Source: Gnetum montanum (lineage: Eukaryota; Streptophyta; Gnetopsida; Gnetales; Gnetaceae). Taken from it: 64,000 nucleotides of DNA. Location of the stretch: contig MNCI01038216.1 in the NCBI GenBank assembly GCA_015680685.1, positions 158,121 through 222,120 of the forward strand, in the 5' to 3' direction. Below, one piece after another: positions 11,598 to 23,660 of this stretch; the first letter of the stretch is position 1, and every line of letters begins with the position of its first letter. The notes beneath the pieces are model-generated. The model saw only the letters and a program-made list of their open reading frames with translations. It was not told the DNA's origin and searched no databases. The translations under genes were made by a program, and so were the position numbers.

Positions 11598-14500
11598 GCG
11601 CGCGGCTAGCTACCCTCTCCCACCTACCTTTTAACATTGTTGATTCTTCTACATGGAGTATCACCGTTTTTGTGCAAGCACATGGTTTATGGATCACAAA
11701 TTTTTATGGTCCCCAGGATTGGGAGGAGTGCCTATAGGAGCTACTAAGGATTGCTAGTTGCATGCCAGACTAGTGTGCCTAGACATTGATTGGGGATTTC
11801 AATCAAAGACTCTTCGCATGGGAAAAGACTATGGGAGATGGTGAACCTCCACTAGGAAGTCAACAATTCCTGCAATTTCTTCACACTTTTGATTTAGTTG
11901 ATGTTGATATTAGGGGATGCCTTTTTTTACCTATAGCAACAGGAGAAAATGGTCGACCTTGTCATGTCTAGGATTGATAGGATTTGGGTTAGCATAGAGA
12001 TTCGTATTAGTCACAAAGTCTTGGTCTAGGGTCATGAAAGAAGAGCTTCTAATCACCATGCTTGTTTGTAAGGTTCGAAAACCAAATAGATAAGGATCTA
12101 TCCCATTTAGATTTGAAAGATCTTGGCTGATGAAGTTGTGGATGTGGCCTCTAGTGGTCGACATTTGGGCAGAGTATCCTTCCCAAATGGACTCCCAAGA
12201 TTTCCTAAAATGCAACATAAGTAGGCTCAAGAAAAAGATTCAAAACATGCAAGTGTCTAAAAGATAGGCTTCTTGGCCTGCGCTACAATGAAAGTTTATT
12301 AATGTCCAAGCAAGATAGGAAGCTAGGGAATTGCTAGTGAAAGAGGAAACATCGTCTATTGGTAGTGCTCCAATAGTTGTCAGAAGAAGAGGAGTAATAT
12401 TGGAAATAGAGATTGTGGGTCAGATGTCTTAGGGAGGGAGACAAGAACACCCACTTCTTTTTTGCCACTGTGAAAGCCAATAATGAGGCCAAAATGATTT
12501 ACAATCTCTTGCAAAAGGGACATCTCCTCCATGATATGTGTGATATTGCTTAGGCTATGCAGAGATATTGGTTCAGTATCTAGAGGAGGATTCCTCCCCC
12601 ATTTTTGGTTTTAGATCCAAAGAGTTGCTGATGAGGCTGACAACCATAGGCTCATTGCCTCCATTACCAAATAGGAGTTGTCAAAAGCTATGGCGATGCT
12701 CAAAAGCACTAAGTCTCGGGACCAGATGGCTGGCCTATTGAATTCTTTCCCAAATTCACAGATATATTAAGGGGTAATATGTTGGATGCCTTTAATATCT
12801 TGTCGAAATAGTAGCAAGTCCGACATGAGATCAATTGCTCTAGGATTGTGCTTATTCCAAAGACCACCAATCCAACGGAACCATCACACTTAAACTCTTC
12901 ACAAAAATTCCGGTCAAGCCTTTCCAACTGGCATGATTCATCAAAGGGAGATATATAGAGGACCAAATCCTTCTCTTGCAAGAGGTTATGCATTTTATTC
13001 AACGTGCCAAGTTCTCAAGTATGTGTATCAAACTCAATACTACCAAAGCTTATGACATTGTTCATTGGAGTGCCCTCTGGGATATCATGATCAGGAAGGG
13101 AATTCATCCCGAATTTGTTAACTTATGCATTAACCTCCAAGCCACAGGGACATACTCCTTTGATATCAATGGATAGCTTTGGGGGGTTTTCCTCCCCCAA
13201 TAGAGTACTTTGCCAAGGGGACCCTCTCTCATTGTGCTTATTCATTATTGCTATGGATACCATGAATCTTTACATTAGGATGGAAGGGATCAAAGGATTG
13301 CACATTGAAGGGGTGACTTACATCATTGAACACTATGCAGATAATACAATAGTGGTTACTTGGATAGCTATTCCATAGGCACAGGCGGTGAACAAGGTGC
13401 TTAATAGAATGGTGCGTGAGGTGGGACTAGAGCTCAATAGGGGAAAATCCACGATCCACTTCTTTCACACTATAGGGACAATTAAAAATCAAGTTTGCCA
13501 AGGGCTTAGAATCCTACAAGGAACGATACAAGATTCCTACCTTGGAATGTCCATGTTTGCATGGAATAGGAAGGCATCATGGAATTAGTTGATTCAAAGA
13601 CTGCAATCGCAACACTAGACTTTGTGATTTCTCACAAGGAAAGGAAAGATCATCCTAGCAACCTTGGTCCTATCTACCATAGTTAGATTTGTTGCCTCTA
13701 TCATCATTCCTTCAAAAGGTGTCATCATTCCTTCGAAGGTGTCATTAACAAAGTGGATCAAATTATTCAAAATTTTATATGGTTTGAAGGAAAAGGGGAT
13801 GAACGAATGCACCTTGTCGACTAGGAGAACGTCGCTAGACCGAAACTAGCAAGGGGTTTGGGGGTGTTGAAGTTTGAGGATACCATCTTAATGAGATATC
13901 AAGGGATCATAAATAGATTCATATAGAACGATAACTACCTCGTGCGATGGGTACTTATACTCAAGAACAAATATCAGTCATGGACTGTAGATGTGCGGGA
14001 CTCTCACATCTAGCATAACCTTTGCAACCATGCAAATAAGGTGACTCAATGGGAAATGCTAGGAACATAGCTATGCAACATCATCAAGCACAAATATCCT
14101 ATTGTTTTTCGTTGGCAGGCTGCCTAGAAAGGGTGACTACTAGAGAAAATTCAATGCTTTATATGGCTCTTTTCCAAGATGTGTTGCCAATGCGGACATT
14201 ACTGCGGGAGTGTGGATTACAATTAAGTCACACCTACCCCCTCTATTGTGCTATTGAGGAAACGATACATCATTTCACCTATCTCTGCCCGTGTTTACCA
14301 CTGTCTAGAGGCCTACTACCATTCAACTACCACTACACCTACATGGTGACTCGCCTTCTATTACCATCCTCATGCATATGGAAAGTTCATAACAAACGTA
14401 TCTTTAGGTCAACATTGCTTAAGTTGTTGATGCAAGTTGCACTCGGGAAATGGCTATGGAAGGAGGCAATGGCGGCAATGGGAGTGACCCCTACCTATAA

Positions 14501-17500
14501 GCTGGAATGCAAGAGCTTTTAGAATAATTAGGAGCTCTAGGATATGGTGATGTAGGTGGGCTGGGGTGGCCTTCTACCCCTGCTTGTGGGAAATCCTAAC
14601 CTTGCCAACACATCCTTTTACAATGGCTAGATAGGGAACTCCACAATGTTTCGTGGCATTTGCATTTCCTTAACAAAGGCAGCTATTGCAAGGTACCTAG
14701 GATGTTGGAGGCAAGGAAGGTTGTCTTGCTTGTAGGTCATAGGCTTCATGATGTTGAAGGTTTCTTTAACAAGCCAGTGCCCAAGATGGGTAGTGGGCAA
14801 GTCCCAAAGTTGGCTCTACTACAGCTTTGGCAAGAAGCAATGGAGTTCGTCGACTGCTATTTTGTGCAGTCCAAAAATGTTTGCAAATTACAAGGTAGTC
14901 ACTGTGCCTTCTTGAGATGCATTTTCACTTGGGTGCTAGGTTAACATGCCGAAATTCCTCCTGGCTTCCTTGCATAGGGAGCATCAGGGGCACCACTCAG
15001 GCCTCATTTTGGCCCTCTGGTGGGTTGCCCAACCACTCCTCACCTTTCACAGTCATCTATGAGCGATGCTACAATGTCAAAGAAGCTTCCTCTTCCTCGG
15101 TGCCAATAGCATGAGGTGCTGTGAAAGGAGTGGGAGATGGGTCTAGCTCGGATTGGCAGGAGTCTACAACAGACCAACCGTCTAATGTACAAGACTAAAT
15201 CGTGCAGGCTGAAGAGAGGCAACTCCACAATGTTTGTGGCATTAGCATTTCCTTAACATAGGTAGCTATTGCCAAGTACCTAGGGTGCCAGAGGCAAGGG
15301 AGGTTGTCTTGCCCGTAGGTTGTGGGTTGCATGATGCTGAAGGTTTCTTTAACAAGCCAGTGCCTAAGACAGGTAGTGGGCAATTTCCAAAGTTAGCCCT
15401 ATTGTAGCTTTGGCAAGAAGCAATGGAGTTAGTTGATTGCTATTTCGTGCAATCCAAAAATGTTTGGAAATTACAAGGTGCTCACTTCACCTTCTTGAGA
15501 TGCATTTTCGCTTGGGTGCTAGGTTAACATGCCGAAATTCCTCCTGGCTTCCCTGCATAGTGAGCATCAAGGGCACCACTCAAGCCTCATTTTGGCCCTA
15601 TGGTAGGTTGCCCAACCATTGGACCCACTGCCAACTAGACCTTCACCTTTCACAGTCATCTATGAGTGATGCTGCAATGTTGAAGAAGCTTCCTCTTCCT
15701 CAATGCCAACAACACGAGGTGTTGTGGAAGGGGTGGGAGATGGGTTTGGCTTGGATTGGCAGGAGTCTACAACAGACTAGTCATCTAATGTACAAGACCA
15801 AATCATGCAAGCTGAAGGACTCTATTGAGAGTTACAAGAAAAATATGAGGAAGACCTTTCAAGGACCACCATTGAGGTGGAGGCAACGGTGTGCACAGAA
15901 GAGAGGGTTGCATGGGAGGTGAAGCTATAGAAGCACAAGCAGGAGCAGCAATTGCACGTTGAGCAAGAAGAGTAGTGTTGCATTGAGGTTGCCAAGGAGG
16001 ATAGGTGCTATTGAGAGTTGAGGGAGGCCAACATTAGGAATGAACTTGAAGACACCTTGCATGCATAGATAAAGGAGGAATTGCTCAAGGAGAAGCATGA
16101 ACACAAAAGCAGGGCCAAAGAAGAGGAGGAATAATAGGTTAGGGACTTGTTAGAAGAACAACAAATGAAGCACAACCAAGATATAGCACACAAGTCAAAT
16201 GCTTGTCATTGGCTATAAATGGGATGTTGCTTATATGTCATCATGGATGTCAACCATAATATTGCTTGGCATGCTTTACGCAGGTTCATTTGGATTACTA
16301 TAGACAAACTACATCTTGATATGGCTAGGAGGTTGGGAGTTGAGGAGCGCAACCAACGAGAAGAATAGTACAAGCAATGCTAGGAGGTTGATGCCTTTGT
16401 ATCATCTAAACATCATAGAGCCATCCTAAACGCTATTCATGCCTAGGAAAGGGTACATTGAAGTCTTTGAATCTTGTATATATCTCCCTTTAATGAATCC
16501 CACCTGTTGGATACCAACCAAGGATGGCATTAGCAGCTAAAGATGCTTGACCAAAATTTTTTTGAAGAGTCTAAGGAGTATGTTGCACACTTCAATGTGC
16601 CTGAAATGTGATGCTTCCATTGGATTGGTGGTCTTTGGAATAAGCACAATCCTAGAGGAATTGATCTCATGTCAAACTTGCTATCATTTTATCATGAGAT
16701 TGAAGGCATTCATTATATTACCCTCTAATGTATTCACGAATTTCTGAAAGAATTCAATAAGCCAACCATCCAGTCTTGTGGCCTTAGCACTTTTGAGCAT
16801 TGCCATAGTTCCCAACAACTCCTGTTTGGTAATGGGGGCGATGAGATTATGGTTGTCAACCTCAACAACTCTTTGGATCTGAACCAAAATGAGAAAAGAA
16901 TCCTCCCTTCTCCAGATATTGGAACAATATCTTTGCATAGCCTAAGCAATATCATTTGTATCATGGAGGAGATGTCCCTTCTATAAGAGATTATGAATCT
17001 TTTTGGCCTCATTATTGGCTTTTGCAATGGCAAACAAGAAGCGAGTGTTCTTGTCTTGCTCCCTAATCCATTTGACTTGCAATCTCTATTTCTAGTATTG
17101 CTCCTCCTCTTCCAACAGCTATTCTAGCGCTACCAACAGAATGTGTTCCTTTTGCACCAGTGATTCCCCAGCTTCCTATCTTGCTTGGACATCAATAAAC
17201 TTTTGTTGTAGTGCAACATGAGAAGCCCTAAAGGAATATCTTTCCAACACTTACATGTTTTAAATCTCTTTCTTGAGCCTACTCATGTTGCATTTTAGGA
17301 AATCCTGAGAGTCCATTTGGAAGGATACTCCACCCAAATGTTGGCCACTAGAGGCCGCATCCATGACTTCGTGAGCCAAGATCTTTCAAATCTACATGGG
17401 ATAGATCTTTGTCTATCTAGTTTTCGGGCCTTATATCTTCATGTCTTTCTTGGACATCAATCAGCTTTTGTTGTAGCATAGCATGAGGCCTGAAGAAATA

Positions 17501-18591
17501 TCTTTCAGACACCTACATGTTTCAAATCTCTTTCTTGGGCCTACTCATGCCACATTTCAAGAAATCCTGGGGATCCATTTGGGAAGGATAAATGTCAGCC
17601 ACTAGAGGTTGCATCCATGGCTTTGTTAGCCAAGATCTTTCAAATCTAAATGGGGTAGATCCTTATCTATCTAGTTTCCAAACCTTATAGACAAGAGCAC
17701 ATTGATTAGAAGCTCTTCTTTCATGACCCTGGACTGAGACTTTGTGATTGATAAGGATTTTCGTGTTGACTCAAACCCTATCAATCCTGGACATGACATG
17801 GTCTGGCCCTTTTCTCCTATGGCTCCAGGTAAAAAGCATCCCTTAATATCGACATCAACTAAATCAAATGTGTGAAGAAATTGCAGGAATTGCTAAATTC
17901 TTGGTAAAGGTTCAACAACTCCCCGGTCTTTTCCCATGCATGGAGCATCTAATTGAAGTCCCCAATCAGTATTTAGACATGCCAATTTGGAATGTAGCCA
18001 ACAATCCTTAGCAGCTCCTATAGGTGCTTCCCCAATCCTAGGGGCCATAAAAATTCATGATCCATAAACCTTCTACTGGCAGAAAAATGGTGATTCTCCA
18101 TGTAGAAGAATCAACAATGTCAAAAAGTAGGCGGGAGAGGCTAGCTAGCCCCCTTGCCCTACCCTAGCAATCCACAAAATGGGAGTGCCAACCTTGCCAA
18201 TGCAGCATATTACAATGTATGATGTGCAATTTAGTCTCATAGAGGCACACCACCATACAACCTTCAATTTGCACTAATTCTTTCATAGTACTTTTGTAGT
18301 GGGTACCTTGTCCCCTGCAATTCCATGATAGTATCTTCATGTTCTACTTGTAGATCCTTTTTTGGTAAACACCCTTGATGGTTGCTTGAGAACCCAGGTC
18401 AATATCCTATTGTGTTTTCCTATTTCGTATTCATTGGTCCATTGGACGTCCCACCTTTCGAGATTCTATTGTAACCATAAAATCCTAGTTTTCTTCTTGT
18501 TGGCACTTCCTAGTGATCTCCTCCAATGTTGGCATAGTGGAACCATGCATTGCTAAGACCCACCCCAACACCCCCTCTCCCCCCCGCCCCA

Positions 18592-18622
<31 letters not shown>

Positions 18623-21600
18623 GCAGAAGCTACCCACCCCCACTCGACCCCTCCTTCCCTCTCTCCCCCCTCCTCATCAGTGCAATGAGGTGTGCAAACA
18701 ACATTGGTATTGGCAAGGCTTAGGGGTGTGCAAACAGCCTCAACACTAGTAGGGCTTAGGGGAGGTGTATCCTGCTAGCATCCATAGTATCAGAGCACTA
18801 CATATCCCCCACTTCAATGGCCAGGGAGAGATGGCCTTTTCTCCCCACTAGCATCTAGCCATCTGCATCCACTTTTTGTTTTGGCTCAGGCACCTTGTTG
18901 TGGATCCTACAATCATTTGTAACATGATTACTTTTGCCATAGATTGCACAAGATTCGGTGGCCCCATTTTGAGCAGAAGTGGGCTTGTCCACCGAGACAT
19001 TCTCATATTCAATAGATAGTTTCTCTTCCTCGGAGGGCAGGTCCAAAATGACCTACACTAGATCATTTGGGGAGAGCAACCTCCACATAGAAAATCTCGC
19101 AACCCCCATCTACTCCTTTGACTTCGTGTACTTGTCAAAGTTGATAGACTCCTTGGAAAAACCCACCAAAGTCTTCAAGAAGTTTGTGGTCTAGAGTTCC
19201 CATGGCACCCCAAAGACCCTCACTTAGACAAGAGCCCTAGAGAAGAGGACTAGATTTGTGTGCCCTTGGCCACCAATGCATAAGGGCTAGGCCCCTTGCC
19301 CCAAAAAACCACAGCCCTCCCAGCAATACATGGTTCTTATCCTCCACATGCTAAAAAACAATGAGTTGCAAGTCTCCATTGAGCAATCGAACTTGTACAT
19401 TGCTTAACCCCCATGATGTATTCACCCAGCTTTGATAAGCTCTAACTTGGGCCATGCTCCAGAGGAAACAAAATCCCAAAGAGGCTCAACTCCATGGTCC
19501 ACATCCCCTCTGGTGGCAGTCCCCACACCTATAACCTCATGGCCCCTTTAGTGCTCGAGTAGGCTTCGATACCTCCATCCCCAAGATGCCAGCTCACAGT
19601 GTTCCCTTTTCCCAAGACATGGCAGGCTCCATCCATCCCCTCCCTCAGCTCTTTGCTATCCCTAAGGTGAACCAACGGCTCACCCTTCGTTCTCCTATTC
19701 ACTTCCCATGCCTTGCTCCCTCCCTCTCCCATTTGCTCACTCTAGTGAATAGATTCAGGTTGTAGACATTTATAATTATGGCATATATAAAAGGAACATA
19801 TAACAACTTGATTATTGTCTTGATCATCATTAATGCAAGACTTCTCAAGGAAATAAACTTATTACAATGAATTTTTGTAAGCATACTTAACTATCACAAG
19901 TTATAATATTAGACCGTGAATATTGTCATCAACCTTTGTTTATGATTGCATTTCGTGAATCACAGAAACTCTTTCTCACGTTGTGTGTAGTGATTTTGAG
20001 TATGTAATGCTTTATGTAGGCCTCATAGAAACGTCACAACTCTTAGATCAGCAATCACTCCTTTTAGTTCACTTAGAATCATACTTAATCATCATATGCT
20101 AACCATTCACAGTTATGTGCCTATCAACAAATAAAATACTTCACACATTAAGATTGACAGTAAACAACGAAAATCATTAACAATGAACATGATAATACAT
20201 CACAGCTGAGAGCTATTTACCTTTTTCGACATAGATGCACTTTTTATTGGGTTAAAATTCTAAAAGTTCATTAATCTTTTTTCAACCTAGACAATAACTT
20301 CATAACCCTATTCTTTTATACATTACAAGCCAACACTATGTAACATAACAAAGGGGCATACATTTTTTGGTAACTCTGATCTCATGTACCATCATTCTAC
20401 TTTGAGGTAGCCAGATTCAGATACATTGTAGATGGTATTATTGTGTATAAAATATGAAGTTCAATTTCATTTTATGGATTTTATGTTGGAAATTCCTGGG
20501 TAGATAACTCGGCTCTAGCGCAATCTGTAATACTGTGGTCAAACGGAGGCGGTAAATTTAGACTATGATTCTGAAATGTTTGTTCAGAAGCAACATAGAA
20601 GTAGTAACCTGTGTATTAGCTCAATATAACTTTAGAATTGATGTAATCACCTAGCAATTAGAGCAGGGTGACAGAAATGGCATAAATGTTTTATAAAAGT
20701 GATCCAATGCAAAACAATTTAATTTAAGTTTAAATACTAAAAGATTTAATAAATAGACATGTTAATATAATCTCATGCTAATGCATGTATGTTACAAAGT
20801 TGTGAACATCATTGAATTCCGTATATTTTCTGTGTGACGAGTGTTGTACAAGTTATTAATTAGTGTGAAGTGGTTTTCAGAATTACAGGATATAATTCGG
20901 AAGTACAATCCAAAAGCAGTGTCTGTTATTCCTCCTACCAATTTAAAAATGTATGGAACGGTTTTGTTAGCAAAAGGTGCATCTGTCTTTGAAGAACTCA
21001 AAATCCTCTCTACTAATCCAGAAGGTGTTTATGCAGAGAAACCATTAACCATGGAATCACTTGATCAGGTGTGGTTAATAACACTTTGTATTCTAATTGG
21101 ATTTAAGTTTACTTTAGCATATCTAGAGAAATTCTAGCATCATTGAAATCCAAAGAAGATTGTGCACTCTTAATTGCATTTTATTTATTTATTTATTTAT
21201 ATGAATCATGTGATGCAGAACTTTGGATTTATGCTGTATGAATCAAGAATTTCTGTTGGCGATCATGGAAGTAGACTTTCAATACCCATGGTCAGGACTC
21301 CAATAAAAATACAAAGTAGGTTAATGTCCTTAAATTGCAACTGAAAATAAATTGCCAAATTTCAGATACATGACAGGGCACAAGTGTTTATTGGCTGTGA
21401 CACTGAAAATAATGATGGAGCTCCTTTTTATATTGGTGCTATTGAAAGATGGTCAAAATCCTGGCTGATGATTCCACAGAGAGAGACAGGTACTTGCTGT
21501 CAATTGCTTATCTTGGTAAGAATGTATGCCTTGGTTTTCCATCGCTTGCTTTTAATAAAAAGAAAAAGAAGCCGGTACCAGCTTACAGCATTTCACAATG

Positions 21601-23623
21601 TATTATCATAGCAAGCAGTAAATTTTGAACGGATTATCACACAAACTTAATAGCAATCATTGACAGATTGAGCAAAATAGGTGTGAACATTTGGTGCAAG
21701 CTTCTTTTTGTTTGATATATTTTTCAGAATAAAATGGCAGCAATGACCTGATATCATTGCTTATTATAGGTGGAGAACATGGGACATGTCAATTATGGAC
21801 AGTTTATTTATGACCCAAAAGTAAGTGATTTTCTACCTTTATTATTTCATTTTGTTTCCAAATGGTATCTTTGAAGAAGCTTGGAAGTAGCAGTATCAAA
21901 TGCAGCTTGTTTCTAAGATACAATTTGTTCAAATTGAGGAAGCAAACATGCAGGGATAACATGGGCCAAATTTCGAATTGTTCTTGGTTGGGACATTTTT
22001 TTTTAATCCTCTTAACTACAATTGGATTTCTATATGAAGTGTTGCTTACATATCGTGGTCCACTAATTTAAATGAAACATGGAATAGTTTGAATAAAGGA
22101 TTAAGGAATGGATTAGACAAATAGTGGGAAATTAACAAAATGGTAATGCTCCATAAAAAAGGGCAAATTCTGTACTTTGGCATTTGGTGGCCTGCACTGG
22201 TTGGGTGGATGTGTTGGAGGTGCTCTATGGGGATCCTAGGACGATGGGCTGTTCTTCACGAATTGGCTCGAGGATATTACATTGTTTTGGGGGGTAAGGA
22301 TTGAAATTACAAAAGTCACCATTGCTTAGTACCTGTAGGTGCCGGCTGAAGGGGAGGAGGTTCCTCTGAGGGGGATGGGGCTCCAAGATGCACTGGAATT
22401 TTTCTCAGGGCCAGTGCCCAAGTTGACACTAGACCCACACCCCTCCCCCTAGAAAGACACGGTGGTCCTTGTGGATCGATTCTTTGTTCATTCTGGCAAC
22501 ACATGGAAGTTGCTAGGAGTGCATTTTAGCTTCATGTGCTACTTCCAAAGGGGGTATGCTATGAACTTGCCTCATTACTTTTTGGGGTTTCTGTGCTAGA
22601 GGAGGTAGGGGATGCATTTGGGGCTTATCTTGGTCCTTTGGTGGGTGGCATGGGGAGGGGCATCACTGAGAGGTCCCCCTAAGCCTTTGAGGGCTTCAAC
22701 TGTTAGGGCGGTGTACAAATGATGTAAGACGTGGAGTGTTTCACCTTCGGTGGTGGACATTTCTATGAATTCAAGTGGGTCAAAGGAGTAATCTTTGGTG
22801 GGGAGACCCAATTGGGGGGAGTTTTGAGGGTAGGGCAAGGGGGGAGAGAGAGGAGTTGTCACACCCTCAAGAACAACAGGAGGAGGCACCTTTGGTGGCT
22901 CCGTCTGAGCAGGGGTTGGAGCTAGGGGGAGTGGAAGGGGGTGCCTCGAGGGTTTCAGGGGAGCAAGCTAGGCTAGAGACAGTGAAGCAGGTGTAGGTGG
23001 AGGAGTGTGTGTTTTGGGCAGAGTGGCTCAGGTAGCAAGAGGAAGAGTTCTAGCAAGAGCTGGAATGTCTGACTCAATGGTACAAGGAGGAGGCTAGGGC
23101 AAAGAAGATTTGTCATGATCTAGCAGAAGCGATGGCCCTGCATGCTCTGGAAGATGAGCTTAGACAGTGGATCAAGGATGAGTTGTAGGAGGAGGCCCAG
23201 CTCCAGTAAGAGGAGTAGGAGAGGAGGGAAGAGGAGGCATGGAAGGAGGTGCAAATACAACAACAGATCAATCAAGCGCATGAAAACAATGCTCATTCGT
23301 GGCTTCAAGAGGGGTGTTGCCCTTACATCATCCTCGACATTGGGCGCAATGTGCCTTGGGGAGCACTAAGGAGCTTCATCCAAACAAGAAGGGTAGTGCT
23401 GTGGAGTGTGCACGAAAGGAGGCTAATTTCAAAGAATTCCATCAAGCGACAGCTTTTGTTGACGTTGAATGCCACAAAGCGGTGCTGGATGCAGTCCATA
23501 GCCAAGAACGGAGCTACTATTGCTGCACTAGGCTGCCATTTCATTTTTAGCATGTGCTTTGGGGTGAGGGTCGGCTGGGCATTTTGTTACTTGTGTTCTT
23601 TGTTTCCTTTTGTTATTCTGGCT

Positions 23624-23660
<37 letters not shown>

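Larger units (their letters stand above)
11228..16460 (+). mobile_element. LINE copy D, + strand, with endonuclease to J-like module
   Basis: Copy D lies head to head with copy C: their 5' ends meet near 11228. It carries endonuclease, RT, zinc-binding end, two tandem copies of domain X, coiled coil and J-like module. Its first 200 bases (11230-11400) match the reverse complement of 18300-18480 in copy E, so the linker before the endonuclease is shared. No poly(A) tail is visible at 16460, where copy E begins in opposite orientation. Confidence 0.78.
16465..19740 (-). mobile_element. LINE copy E, 5' half (ORF1, endonuclease, RT N-terminus)
   Basis: On the - strand the order is ORF1 (19740-18855), a CA-repeat-containing spacer, endonuclease (about 18400-17700), a linker with a tandem duplication, and the N-terminal part of RT (17040-16465). 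The 3' half is missing. Copies D and E share their 5' parts in inverted orientation, forming a roughly 2 kb inverted repeat around 13-16.4 kb. Confidence 0.75.

Noticed and set aside
18788-18799. GTATCAGAGC as a retroelement primer-binding site
   Set aside because: No LTR lies beside it; it is within the ORF1-ORF2 spacer of LINE copy E.
21320-21325. GTTAAT as the donor of the exon starting at 21219
   Set aside because: It would add 29 bases and shift the frame so that the conserved IHDRAQVF segment is lost.
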